From JAEXOD01 sp964652025 (GTDB lineage: Bacteria; Bacteroidota; Ignavibacteria; Ignavibacteriales; Melioribacteraceae): a stretch of 64,000 nt of DNA. Location of the stretch: the NCBI GenBank assembly GCA_964652025.1, contig CAZYZX010000002.1:186001-250000 (forward strand). Direction: 5' to 3'. Numbering within the stretch: position 1 is the stretch's first letter; every line of letters starts with the position of its first letter. Below are positions 19,491-27,859 of the stretch, in pieces. Both the position numbers and the translations under genes were made by a program. Under the pieces are notes generated by a model. It worked only from the letters and a program-made list of their open reading frames with translations, did not search any database and had not been told where the DNA came from.

Positions 19491-19835
19491 CTAATCTTCA
19501 ATTAAATAAACGGGAGCATCTCCCCAAAGTTTTTCTAAATTATAAAAATTTCTATAATCCTTTAAAAATATATGAACAACAACATCAACATAATCTAATA
19601 AAACCCAATTTAACCCTGTAAAACCTTCTTTGTTATAACATTTAATTCCTTCTTCTATTAATTTATCTTCTATACCATCCGCAATAGCTTTAACTTGTGT
19701 ATCACTATCAGCACTTGCAATTACAAAATAATCTGTAAATGATGTAAGCTTTCTTAAATCTAATACTTTAATGTTGTACCCTTTTTTAGATAAAATTAAT
19801 TCACCAATTCTATCCGCTAAATATTTACTTTCCAT
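19491..19835 (-). CDS. rsfS: Ribosome silencing factor RsfS
   Basis: A 114-residue Iojap/RsfS protein that binds uL14 and blocks subunit joining when nutrients are low. Family signatures: VLDLRKLTSFTDYFVIASA, VKAIADGIEDKL, NWVLLDYVDVVVHIF, RNFYNLEKLWGDAP. Full family length. It is followed by argS and preceded (9 bp) by the LytR_C-domain gene. Confidence 0.93.
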   Translation of the reverse strand: MESKYLADRIGELILSKKGYNIKVLDLRKLTSFTDYFVIASADSDTQVKAIADGIEDKLIEEGIKCYNKEGFTGLNWVLLDYVDVVVHIFLKDYRNFYNLEKLWGDAPVYLIED

Positions 19836-19843
19836 TTATTTCC

Positions 19844-20317
19844 CTATTTTAAAGGTGTTAAAATATTGCAATCTTTTCCTACTATAATTGTAACGTCTAC
19901 AAAATAGTCATCATTAAGTTGAACTATAACTTTTTCCGGTTTAATCCCTAAAATTTTTGCAGTTTTTTTTGCATTAGCAATATTTCCTCTTCTATCAATT
20001 ACTATTGTATTACTTATATCTCTAGTAATATAATTGCTAACATTTACAACATCAAAATTATTATTACGCAAATAATCAGCAAATCTTTCCCCAACCCCAG
20101 CAATACCGCAACCATTTAATACTTCTACCTGAATAATTTCTGAGGCAGTAGTGTTGTCATCTTTAGTTGGTACTTCGTTACCAGAGACTTTGATAAAAAT
20201 TGAATAAAGCAAATATATAATAATTGCAGACAGAAAAAATAATGCAATATTTAAAAAAATATTAATTGTACTATCCTTAGTACTTATGTATGTAGGTTTT
20301 TGTTCTTCGCTTTTCAA
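19844..20317 (-). CDS. LytR C-terminal-domain membrane protein
   Basis: A 157-residue protein with a short cytoplasmic start, a TM helix (~18-45) and an extracytoplasmic LytR_C domain (VEVLNGCGIAGVGERFADYLR, then VIDRRGN, AKILGIKPEKV, VTIIVGKD). In LytR-CpsA-Psr proteins this domain follows the phosphotransferase domain; here it stands alone, as in many Gram-negatives next to rsfS. It probably acts at the cell envelope; the exact role is unknown. Confidence 0.82.
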   Translation of the reverse strand: MKSEEQKPTYISTKDSTINIFLNIALFFLSAIIIYLLYSIFIKVSGNEVPTKDDNTTASEIIQVEVLNGCGIAGVGERFADYLRNNNFDVVNVSNYITRDISNTIVIDRRGNIANAKKTAKILGIKPEKVIVQLNDDYFVDVTIIVGKDCNILTPLK

Positions 20318-20335
20318 TACCGCCTAAAATTTATT

Positions 20336-20824
20336 TTATTTATCAAAAAAATCATCATTATAAAAATAATTAGTAAAGCCTGCTCTATAACCGAAACCAT
20401 TATAATAAGCACCTGGATACTGGGAAAACCTAATAGACATTCTAAAATTTTCACTTGGTTGGTAGTTAAGCTCTGCTTTACTTAAGTAAATACCATTTAT
20501 TTGATTAGAAAACTCTTTACCAAACGAACTATACGGAGAGTTAACTAAACTTGCATCAACTTGTATATTTAGCTTATCGCTAAATTTATACATCATGCTG
20601 TTGGTATATACACCTAAACTTACAGCATTACCCCCAAAAGTAGCATAACTTAAATTAACAGAGTGTTTCATGAAAAAATTATTTGGATTAAAAAAGCCAA
20701 ATATATTAGAAGAAGGATTATTATTAATTATTCCACTTTTAATATCTGGCAAAACTTTTTGATCCTTAAATTGAGCAAATGTAATTATGTTTATTGCAAA
20801 TAATATAAATAATATATTTTTCAT
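20336..20824 (-). CDS. Exported hypothetical protein, probably beta-rich
   Basis: A 162-residue protein with a signal peptide (MKNILFILFAINIITFAQ). The mature part is rich in Asn, Phe, Tyr and Ser with alternating patterns (HSVNLSYATFGGN, VSLGVYTNSMMYKF, KAELNYQPSENFRMSIRFSQYPG) that suggest beta strands, perhaps a small outer-membrane barrel or periplasmic sheet protein. No family recognised. It is the first gene of the LytR_C/rsfS/argS run. Confidence 0.6.
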   Translation of the reverse strand: MKNILFILFAINIITFAQFKDQKVLPDIKSGIINNNPSSNIFGFFNPNNFFMKHSVNLSYATFGGNAVSLGVYTNSMMYKFSDKLNIQVDASLVNSPYSSFGKEFSNQINGIYLSKAELNYQPSENFRMSIRFSQYPGAYYNGFGYRAGFTNYFYNDDFFDK

Positions 20825-20900
20825 ATTAAATTCCTTTTTATAGATTAAACAAAAGGATATAATTTTAGTTTCTTTTTTTCACAAAACATCTGTTAAAAAA

Positions 20901-21359
20901 TTATTTTAACTTTACAATCATCTCAATTTCTACAGGTGCATTTAATGGCAACGCATTTACGCCTACAGCACTACGTGCATGAGCGCCACTTTCCCCAAAA
21001 AGCTTACCTATAAAATCTGATGCACCATTTGCCACTTTTGGCTGATCTGTAAATTCAGATGTTCCATTAACAAAAACAGTTAATTTAACTATAGTTTCTA
21101 TTTCATCTAAACTACCAACTAATTGCTTAACCGCTCCTAAGCAATTTAATATACTGGCTTCGGCAGCTTCTTTTGCTTGTTCCAATGTAACATCTAACCC
21201 AACTTTACCTACATATAACAATTTACCCGCAACAAAAGGTAATTGACCAGATGTATAAACATAATTATCTACTCTTTTTGCAGGAATATAAGATGCCAAT
21301 GGTTTTGCTGGTTCAGGGATTACTATTCCTAATTCTTCTGCCTTCTTTTCAAAACTCAT
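20901..21359 (-). CDS. RidA/YjgF-family protein
   Basis: A 152-residue member of the RidA (L-PSP) superfamily. The conserved substrate-binding Arg is in AHARSAVGVNALP, with a strand pattern YTSGQLPF and IEMIVKLK at the end. RidA hydrolyses reactive enamine/imine intermediates from PLP enzymes. This protein is ~25 residues longer than archetypal RidA at the N-terminus, fitting the longer subfamily in which deaminase activity is less certain. SD GGAG lies before the ATG. It diverges from mazG. Confidence 0.88.
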   Translation of the reverse strand: MSFEKKAEELGIVIPEPAKPLASYIPAKRVDNYVYTSGQLPFVAGKLLYVGKVGLDVTLEQAKEAAEASILNCLGAVKQLVGSLDEIETIVKLTVFVNGTSEFTDQPKVANGASDFIGKLFGESGAHARSAVGVNALPLNAPVEIEMIVKLK

Positions 21360-21402
21360 TTTTTACTCCAAATTTTTAACCATTTTTTTTATTTTTACTA
21401 TA

Positions 21403-21443
21403 CAAATATAATTTATTTTGTTTAAATAATAAATTTATATTTG
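21403..21443. promoter_or_regulatory. Possible overlapping divergent promoters for ridA-like and mazG genes
   Basis: TATATTTG, matching the Bacteroidota sigma -7 consensus TAnnTTTG, occurs at 21436-21443 on the plus strand and as its complement at 21403-21410 on the minus strand. Each points at the adjacent gene. A TTTG at 21417-21420 could be a -33 for the plus one, but the spacing of 15 is shorter than the usual ~19-21. In such AT-rich DNA these may be chance matches. Confidence 0.3.
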
Positions 21444-21491
21444 TTTAACTTACTAAACAAGTTATTTTTATACAAAAAATTTTGGAACATT

Positions 21492-22253
21492 ATGAAAGAT
21501 AATAATTTTTATAAACTTGTGGAAATAATGCGCAAACTTAGGCAAGAATGCCCTTGGGATAAAGAACAAACTTTTGATTCAATAAAAGCTGCCACCTTAG
21601 AAGAAGCGTACGAAACAGTAGAAGCCATTGATAAAAAAAATTATGACGATTTAAAGTCAGAGCTTGGAGACCTTTTATTACATATCGTTTTTCACTCTGC
21701 AATTGCAGAAGATAACAACCTATTTAATATTGAAGATGTTATAAAATCAATTAGCGATAAACTTATAAGACGACATCCACACGTGTTTTCTGATACAAAA
21801 ATAAATGATAATAGCGATATCCTTAGAAATTGGGAGCATATAAAACTACAAGAGGGGAGAAAATCATTATTAGATGGCATACCTAAAGCTTTGCCAGCTT
21901 TATACCGTGCTTATAGAATTCAAGAAAAAGTTTCTAAAGTTGGCTTTGATTGGAAAAACAAAAAAGATGTTTGGGAAAAAGTTAAAGAAGAATTTAAAGA
22001 ATTTAGAGAAGCAGAATTATCTGGTGATAGTGATAAAACTGAGGAAGAATTTGGAGATTTATTGTTTGCTTTAATAAATTATGCCCGTTTTATTAAAATT
22101 AACCCAGAAAATGCTTTACGAAAAACTAACGAGAAATTTATTAATAGATTTCAATATATTGAGCAAAAGTTACAGGAAAATGGAAAAAATTTAATTGATT
22201 CCAATCTAGTTGAAATGGATAAATATTGGGAAGAATCTAAAAATAAAATTTAA
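21492..22253 (+). CDS. mazG: Nucleoside triphosphate pyrophosphohydrolase MazG
   Basis: About 253 residues with two MazG domains: residues ~5-110 (LRQECPWDKEQTF, LEEAYETVEAI, SELGDLLLHIVFH) and ~150-230 (KVGFDWKN, EEFGDLLFALINYARF). The EExxE and ExxD metal sites are visible in both. It hydrolyses NTPs to NMP plus pyrophosphate. A TTG at 21441 would add 17 residues, but that TTG lies inside the TATATTTG promoter-like box, so the internal ATG is preferred. Its stop overlaps that of convergent phoH by 4 bp. Confidence 0.92.
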   Translation: MKDNNFYKLVEIMRKLRQECPWDKEQTFDSIKAATLEEAYETVEAIDKKNYDDLKSELGDLLLHIVFHSAIAEDNNLFNIEDVIKSISDKLIRRHPHVFSDTKINDNSDILRNWEHIKLQEGRKSLLDGIPKALPALYRAYRIQEKVSKVGFDWKNKKDVWEKVKEEFKEFREAELSGDSDKTEEEFGDLLFALINYARFIKINPENALRKTNEKFINRFQYIEQKLQENGKNLIDSNLVEMDKYWEESKNKI

Positions 22254-23200
22254 TTACCATTCTTATACTTATCATAAGCATCAATAATATCTTTTACTAG
22301 CTTATGTCTAACAACATCTCCTTTATTAAAGTAAATAAACCCAACGCCATCAACATTACTTAAAATTTCTTTAACTTGCACCAAACCAGAAACAACAGTG
22401 TTAGGTAAGTCAATTTGCGTTATATCACCCGTAATAATTGCTTTGGAATTTGGACCCAATCTGGTTAAAAACATCTTCATTTGCATACTTGTTGCGTTCT
22501 GCGCTTCATCTAAAATAACATATGCATTATTAAGAGTACGCCCACGCATATATGCTAATGGCACAATTTCTATTACGCCTTTTTCAGTATAAGTTGCAAG
22601 TTGCTCCATAGGAAGCATGTCTTGCAAAGCATCGTATAAAGGTCTTAAATAAGGGTCAATTTTTTCCTTTAAATCACCCGGTAAAAAGCCTAAACTTTCC
22701 CCAGCTTCAACAGCTGGTCTTGCTAAAACTATTCTTTGTACAATTCCTTTTTTTAAAGCACTTATTGCAAAAGCAACCGCTAAATATGTTTTGCCCGTTC
22801 CGGCCGGTCCTATTGCAAAACATATATCATTTTCTAATACAGCCTTATAATACTCTATTTGTGTTGGTGTTTTTGCCCTTATTACATCCTTTTTGGTGTA
22901 TAGAATAATATCATCATAATTGTGTAATGCAGTTGAATTTGAATTTGATGATATATTAATAATTGTTTCTATATCAGCAGATGTTAATTTACCAGTTGTA
23001 TTAATTACATACACCATCTCTTTTAGTATTTTTTCTAGTAAATCAACTTCTCTACTTTCCCCTCTTAAATAAACACTTTCCCCTCTTACCGATATTGTAG
23101 ATTCAAATTTTCTTTCTAATAGCCTCAAATTATTATCATTTACGCCCAGTAATGTTAACAAATTAACATTATCAAACTTTAAAATTTTTTCAACTTGCAC
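22250..23200 (-). CDS. phoH: PhoH-family ATPase
   Basis: About 316 residues. An N-terminal KH-like part (residues ~15-80) precedes a P-loop helicase-like ATPase with Walker A GPAGTGKTYLA, LARPAVEAGESLGFLPGDLKEKIDPYLRPLYD and Walker B VILDEAQNAT, typical of YbeZ/PhoH. Family members pair with the RNase YbeY in RNA metabolism; ybeY is not in the window. Two GTG starts are in frame three codons apart; GGTGA lies 5 nt before the second, chosen here, but the first (23209) cannot be excluded. Confidence 0.92.
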   Translation of the reverse strand: MQVEKILKFDNVNLLTLLGVNDNNLRLLERKFESTISVRGESVYLRGESREVDLLEKILKEMVYVINTTGKLTSADIETIINISSNSNSTALHNYDDIILYTKKDVIRAKTPTQIEYYKAVLENDICFAIGPAGTGKTYLAVAFAISALKKGIVQRIVLARPAVEAGESLGFLPGDLKEKIDPYLRPLYDALQDMLPMEQLATYTEKGVIEIVPLAYMRGRTLNNAYVILDEAQNATSMQMKMFLTRLGPNSKAIITGDITQIDLPNTVVSGLVQVKEILSNVDGVGFIYFNKGDVVRHKLVKDIIDAYDKYKNGN

Positions 23201-23221
23201 TAAAATCACCCTTAATTAAAA

Positions 23222-23246
23222 AAGCCCTTATTTATAAAATAAGGGC
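23222..23246 (-). terminator. Terminator between the LysM gene and phoH
   Basis: An 11-bp perfect stem (AGCCCTTATTT / AAATAAGGGCT) with a 3-nt loop. On the minus strand it is followed by a TTTTTT run. It ends the lipoprotein/LysM transcript just before phoH. Confidence 0.85.
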
Positions 23247-23274
23247 TAATTAAACTTAGATATCTGCTAAACAA

Positions 23275-23967
23275 TTAGTTAGAAGTTGTTTGTTTAGGAG
23301 GAGCTGGTTTAAAGTTCCTTTTTAATTTATCATATTTGGATTTTTCTTCTTCAGTTAAATTAGGAATTTTGAAAACTTGTTTTGGATAAATTAAATTAGG
23401 ATTTTTAATCTGATCTTTGTTTGAATTATATATTTTTGGCCATGCAAATGGGTTTTCATATATTTCTTTTTTCTTTGCTATATTCCATAAGCAATCGCCT
23501 TTTACAACTGTATAGTTAATTTCTGTAACTGGCTCTACCCAACCTTCTAATTTTCTTGGTAATTCTACATGAACTTTATTGTAAAATTCTGGTAAAGCAC
23601 TAATTTTACTATTTTGTAAAGATTTTAATTCTGCTGCTCTGTCGTTTTTAGGTCCCTCTTGTCTATCTATTTTGCCCGCCAAAGCACTAACTAATTTTCT
23701 ATAATTATCTACATCAGATTTTGTTGCTCCAATCAAAGCATATAATTCATCCATGCAATTTTCATAGGATTGCAAACCTAAGCTTTTTGCTTTTAAATCT
23801 TTAACTTCGTTCTGTAATTGAGTAGCTTCTTGGGTTAAACCAGTTTTCTTTTGTGTTAAACTGTTAACTTCATTCTGCCATTCTTCTTTTGTCATCTCTC
23901 TGGTTTGAGCAAAAACGTTAACAGAAACGAATAAAACAACCAATAATATACTTTTTAATATTCTCAT
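23275..23967 (-). CDS. Exported coiled-coil protein with LysM domain
   Basis: A 230-residue protein: signal peptide (ends ...NVFAQ), a coiled coil (~30-80, with LTQEATQLQNEVKDLKAKS), a helical segment, then a LysM domain (~153-205: TVVKGDCLWNIAKKKEIYENP, PKIYNSNKDQIKNPNLIYPKQVFKIP) and a basic Pro-rich tail (PAPPKQ). LysM binds peptidoglycan, so it likely sits in the periplasm. It is 12 bp downstream of a coiled-coil lipoprotein gene, so the two may form one envelope-stabilising module. Confidence 0.85.
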   Translation of the reverse strand: MRILKSILLVVLFVSVNVFAQTREMTKEEWQNEVNSLTQKKTGLTQEATQLQNEVKDLKAKSLGLQSYENCMDELYALIGATKSDVDNYRKLVSALAGKIDRQEGPKNDRAAELKSLQNSKISALPEFYNKVHVELPRKLEGWVEPVTEINYTVVKGDCLWNIAKKKEIYENPFAWPKIYNSNKDQIKNPNLIYPKQVFKIPNLTEEEKSKYDKLKRNFKPAPPKQTTSN

Positions 23968-23979
23968 TATTCTCTCCTG

Positions 23980-24246
23980 TTATTTACCTAATTTTTGCAA
24001 ATTAGCTCTTGTTTCAGCTTTTTCTTTTTCGCACTGGTCTAATTTGGAATTCTTTTCAGCTATTTCTCTTTCGATTTTAGTCTTCTCGCTTTTCAAAGCA
24101 TTGTTATTTTTTTCCAATTCTTTTACTTCAGCTCTAAGTGCTTCTAAAGTAGCCATTTGCTCTTCAGATACACCACTACATGCAACTAAACCGGCTGCGA
24201 ATAAGACAATCATACCATATTGGATGACTTTTCTCATTTTGTTCAT
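23980..24246 (-). CDS. Coiled-coil lipoprotein
   Basis: An 88-residue lipoprotein. The start is the ATG with a strong SD (CGGAGGTATA) rather than one 10 codons upstream. A lipobox (LVAC) lies at the end of the hydrophobic signal. The mature protein is almost entirely a heptad coiled coil (EALRAEVKELEKNNNALKSE, then IAEKNSKLDQCEKEK). The form recalls Lpp-like or Pal-associated small lipoproteins without matching a named family. It lies 12 bp before the LysM gene. Confidence 0.75.
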   Translation of the reverse strand: MNKMRKVIQYGMIVLFAAGLVACSGVSEEQMATLEALRAEVKELEKNNNALKSEKTKIEREIAEKNSKLDQCEKEKAETRANLQKLGK

Positions 24247-24323
24247 TATACCTCCGAATTTATTGGTTAAAATCATTTTATAAATATAATATTTTTTTTT
24301 GGTTTTTCATAAAAAAATCGTCT

Positions 24324-25001
24324 CTAAAAAAAATTTTTATCTCTAAAACTGAAATATTTCTTTTCAGCTATTATTATATGGTCTAATAATCCAATTCCTA
24401 TTAATTCCCCAGACTTTTTTATTGCTTTGGTAAGCTCAATATCTTCATCGCTTGGCTTTTCATTACCACTGGGGTGATTGTGCATTATTATTATTTTAGC
24501 CGCATTGTTTTCAATTGCAACCTTAAACACTTCTCTTGGGTGTATTAATACACCATTTAACGTTCCAGAACTTATTTTTTTAAAGTTAATTATTTTATTT
24601 GCTGTATTTAAATTTATTACATAAAAATTTTCTTGTTTTTCATCTTTTAGCAACGGGATAAAATAATTAGCAATTATATCTGGACTAAATATTGTTACAT
24701 CAGAAAAGGTATTACTTTGTGCCAAAGAACGTCGCCCTAATTCAAATGCAGCTATTAAGGAAGCTGCTTTATCTTTCCCTATCCCTTTAATTGTTATTAG
24801 AGACTCAAAACTTTTACTCGCTAAATTTGCTATATTACTAAATTGATTAATCAAATTTTGCGATAGTTCTAAAACATTGCATCCTTTTTTACCAGTGCGC
24901 AGTATTATTGCTATAAGCTCAGAATCTGTTAAACTATCTACACCCTTACTTATAAGTTTTTCTCTGGGTTTATCTTCCTTAGGAAAGTCCTTAATTTTTA
25001 T
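24324..25001 (-). CDS. radC: RadC-family JAB-domain protein (non-standard ATA start proposed)
   Basis: With the start chosen here the protein is 225 residues, the usual RadC length. The N-terminal part has IKDFPKEDKPREKLISKG and SLTDSELIAIILRTG, followed by an HhH-like GIGKDKAASLIAAFELG and the JAB metalloprotease fold (HNHPSGNEKPSDED with the zinc ligands). The first ordinary start (a TTG at 24854) would delete the conserved first 49 residues. The frame is open upstream to a TAA at 25017-25019, and the codon where related proteins begin MKIKD is ATA, 5 nt after an SD-like AGAGG. ATT two codons later is an alternative. RadC's function is not established despite its name. Confidence 0.8.
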   Translation of the reverse strand: MKIKDFPKEDKPREKLISKGVDSLTDSELIAIILRTGKKGCNVLELSQNLINQFSNIANLASKSFESLITIKGIGKDKAASLIAAFELGRRSLAQSNTFSDVTIFSPDIIANYFIPLLKDEKQENFYVINLNTANKIINFKKISSGTLNGVLIHPREVFKVAIENNAAKIIIMHNHPSGNEKPSDEDIELTKAIKKSGELIGIGLLDHIIIAEKKYFSFRDKNFF

Positions 25002-25004
25002 ATA

Positions 25005-25013
25005 TTCCTCTCT
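25005..25013 (-). promoter_or_regulatory. Ribosome binding site supporting the radC start
   Basis: AGAGAGGAA read on the minus strand, placed correctly for an ATA codon at 24999-25001. It decides against the internal TTG start. Confidence 0.45.
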
Positions 25014-25035
25014 TAATTACACTAAAAAAAATAAT

Positions 25036-25923
25036 TTAGTTCCCAAATTTGGTATTGTTTTTTATTTTTTCTAAATACATTTTAGCTATTTTATTTTCTG
25101 GTGAAATATTTAGTGCATTATTAAAATATTGAATAGCTTCATCTAGTTTATTTAAAGAATAACAAATTTGTCCATGTAATAAATTGGATTCTAATGTTCC
25201 TTCTGTTAAACTTTCATACATTTTTATTTTTATTTCACCTACTTCATAATCACCTGTTTGAAAGTCAATCTTTGCTGCTAATAATAATAAATCAGTATTA
25301 TTAGGATTTAAATTAAGCGCTTTTTTAATTGATTCCCCGGCGTGATAAAACATATTTTTTGCAAAATAAACTTTTGCAGCAGTATACCAGATTTCTAAAT
25401 TATCTTGCCCTATTTCCTTAATTTTTTCTATTATGTTTAGAGCATCATTATATTTACCTGTTGCAAGGGCAATATTTGTTAAATAAATGTAAGTTTCTAT
25501 AACAAATTCTGCCTTCTCATTTAATCTTAAAAATTCTTCAAAATTTATTTTAGCTACCTCATAATGCTGTAAACCATAATAAGCCATTCCAAACAAAAAG
25601 TAAATTTCTGCAATTAAGCCATTTTTAATAATGCTTAAATTTTCTATAGCTTCGTTAAATTTATTAACCTTTATTAGCAATTCACTTAAAAATATTCTTA
25701 TTTCATCTTCCTGATTATCAACATCTGTTAAGTAACTTTTAAGTAAATTTACAGATGCATCTGTTCTACCAAGTTTATCGTATATAGCAGCTAATTTTAT
25801 ATAGGAAACCTTACTGTATTTTGGGTCATTAAGTAAATTCTGAAAAAATTGTATTGAATGTAATAGTTTATTTTCTTTTTCTAATTCTAACGCTTTATTA
25901 AATAAAAAATCATTCTTATCCAT
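25036..25923 (-). CDS. Tetratricopeptide repeat protein
   Basis: About 295 residues, almost all TPR helices (seven or eight units). Recognisable repeats include YIKLAAIYDKLGRTDASV, EIYFLFGMAYYGLQHYEVAK, IWYTAAKVYFAKNMFYHAGE and NALNISPENKIAKMYLEK. No signal peptide, so cytosolic; a scaffold role is all that can be said. An ATG four codons upstream overlaps the guaA stop; the ATG chosen lies just after it with GGGA upstream. Coupled to guaA. Confidence 0.75.
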   Translation of the reverse strand: MDKNDFLFNKALELEKENKLLHSIQFFQNLLNDPKYSKVSYIKLAAIYDKLGRTDASVNLLKSYLTDVDNQEDEIRIFLSELLIKVNKFNEAIENLSIIKNGLIAEIYFLFGMAYYGLQHYEVAKINFEEFLRLNEKAEFVIETYIYLTNIALATGKYNDALNIIEKIKEIGQDNLEIWYTAAKVYFAKNMFYHAGESIKKALNLNPNNTDLLLLAAKIDFQTGDYEVGEIKIKMYESLTEGTLESNLLHGQICYSLNKLDEAIQYFNNALNISPENKIAKMYLEKIKNNTKFGN

Positions 25924-25925
25924 AA

Positions 25926-27467
25926 CTATTCCCATTCAATTGTAGATGGTGGTTTAGTACTTATATCGTAAACAACTCTATTTACACCGTTTACTTTACT
26001 TATAATTCTGCTAGAAATTTTATCTAAAATATTATAATCAAATTTATACCAGTCAGCTGTCATTCCATCAGTTGATGTAACTGCACGCAAAGCAATAACG
26101 TTTTCATAAGTCCTATTATCCCCCATTACACCAACTGATTGTATAGGCAAAAATACTGCAAAAGCTTGCCAAATATCTTTATAAATTCCACTTGATTTTA
26201 ACTCATTAACAAAAATATCATCTGCAAAACGTAAAATATCTAATCTTTCTTTCGTTATTTCCCCAATTATTCTAACAGCCAAACCTGGACCGGGAAATGG
26301 ATGTTTATAAATAAAATCTTCCTTAATCCCTAATTCAACCCCAATTTTTCTAACTTCATCTTTAAATAATTCTCTAAAAGGCTCTATTAATTTAAGATTC
26401 ATTTTTTCTGGTAAACCACCAACATTGTGGTGTGTTTTTATAGTAACAGAACTTCCTTTTACTGAAACAGACTCAATTACATCTGGATACAAAGTCCCTT
26501 GTACTAAAAAATCAACTTTACCAATTTTTTTTGCTTCTTGCTCAAAAATTTCAATAAAAGTATTACCAATAATTTTTCTCTTTTTCTCAGGATCAGTTAC
26601 CCCTTTTAACCGTTCTAAGAATATACTACTTGCATCTACAGAAATTAAATTTAAATCAAAATTTTGGTTAAACTCTTCTACAAAAAGCTTACTTTCATTA
26701 AGCCTCATTAAACCAGTATCTACATGTATACAAATTAATTGTTTACCAATAGCTTTATTAACTAAAATAGCAGCTACAGTACTATCTACTCCACCACTTA
26801 GCGCACAAATTACTTTATTATCCCCAACTTTTTCTTTTATGGCTTTAATACTTTCATCAATAAAATTTTTAGCGTTCCAAGAACCTTTGCAACCACAAAT
26901 ATTAAATACAAAGTTTTTAATTATTTTTTCACCCTCAACAGTATGTGCTACTTCTGGGTGAAATTGTAACCCAAATATTTTTTTATCTATGTTCTCAAAT
27001 GCTGCAACTGGGGTATCATCTGTAAAACCTGTTACTTCAAAGCCATGTGGTGGCTCAGTAATTACATCCCCATGGCTCATCCAAACATGTTCAGTTTCTT
27101 TTGTACCTTCTAACAATATGGAATTATTTTTTCTAAGAAATAACGTTTTACCATATTCACGATTTTTTGCGGAACTTACTTTGCCTTCAAAAATTTTTGC
27201 AATTAATTGAATTCCATAACATATACCAAGAACTGGAATACCAAGTTCAAAAATTTGTTCATCCACGGTTAAAGAATTTTCTTCGTATACACTACTTGGG
27301 CCGCCAGAAAGTATAATGCCAACTGGATTAATAGCTTTTATTTTATCTAAGGAATAATTATTGGGATGAATTTCAGAATAAACGTTAATTTCCCTTATTC
27401 TTCTTGCTATTAATTGCGTGTATTGAGAGCCGAAATCTAAAATTAATATCGTCTCTGGGTGTTGCAT
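25926..27467 (-). CDS. guaA: GMP synthase (glutamine-hydrolysing)
   Basis: A 513-residue two-domain enzyme converting XMP, glutamine and ATP to GMP. The glutamine amidotransferase domain (1-~195) has ILSGGPSSVYE, the nucleophile in LGICYGIQ and LQFHPEV. The ATP-pyrophosphatase domain has the PP-loop ALSGGVDSTVAA. The C-terminal dimerisation domain has HPFPGPGLAVRIIGE, and the protein ends TKPPSTIEWE. Full length. It follows gcvH by 4 bp in a housekeeping run. Confidence 0.97.
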   Translation of the reverse strand: MQHPETILILDFGSQYTQLIARRIREINVYSEIHPNNYSLDKIKAINPVGIILSGGPSSVYEENSLTVDEQIFELGIPVLGICYGIQLIAKIFEGKVSSAKNREYGKTLFLRKNNSILLEGTKETEHVWMSHGDVITEPPHGFEVTGFTDDTPVAAFENIDKKIFGLQFHPEVAHTVEGEKIIKNFVFNICGCKGSWNAKNFIDESIKAIKEKVGDNKVICALSGGVDSTVAAILVNKAIGKQLICIHVDTGLMRLNESKLFVEEFNQNFDLNLISVDASSIFLERLKGVTDPEKKRKIIGNTFIEIFEQEAKKIGKVDFLVQGTLYPDVIESVSVKGSSVTIKTHHNVGGLPEKMNLKLIEPFRELFKDEVRKIGVELGIKEDFIYKHPFPGPGLAVRIIGEITKERLDILRFADDIFVNELKSSGIYKDIWQAFAVFLPIQSVGVMGDNRTYENVIALRAVTSTDGMTADWYKFDYNILDKISSRIISKVNGVNRVVYDISTKPPSTIEWE

Positions 27468-27471
27468 TAAA

Positions 27472-27849
27472 TTAACCTAATAAAGCTTTATAAGCTTCTG
27501 CATTCATTAATTCTGCTGTTTCATCTACGTTGCTTAACTCAATTTTAGCAATCCATCCATCCCCATATGGGTCTGTATTAACTAATTGAGGTTCACTTTC
27601 CAATTTAGGGTTAATTTCTAATAATTTACCATTTACTGGAGCATTTAAATCTGCAACTGTTTTTACGGCTTCAATTGTTCCAAATGCTTTTCCTTTTTCA
27701 ATTTCAGAAACAGAAGAATCTACGCTAATAAAAACAATATCCCCTAATTCACTTTGTGCATAATCAGTTATGCCAATGTAACCAATATTACCTTCAACTT
27801 TTAACCATTCATGGTCGTTTGTGTAAAATAAACCTTCTACTACGTTCAT
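27472..27849 (-). CDS. gcvH: Glycine cleavage system H protein
   Basis: A 125-residue lipoyl carrier that shuttles the aminomethyl group from glycine among P, T and L proteins. Lipoyl-lysine is Lys63 in GTIEAVKTVADLNAPVNG; the start has YTNDHEWLKVEG and the end has GDGWIAKIE. The other gcv genes are absent from the window. It lies 10 bp after accC. Confidence 0.96.
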   Translation of the reverse strand: MNVVEGLFYTNDHEWLKVEGNIGYIGITDYAQSELGDIVFISVDSSVSEIEKGKAFGTIEAVKTVADLNAPVNGKLLEINPKLESEPQLVNTDPYGDGWIAKIELSNVDETAELMNAEAYKALLG

Positions 27850-27859
27850 GTTATCCTCG

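Noticed and set aside
26425..26961. A 178-codon plus-strand open frame
   Set aside because: It is antisense to guaA, whose domains are intact. The translation is Ser/Leu/Phe-rich as expected for a shadow frame.
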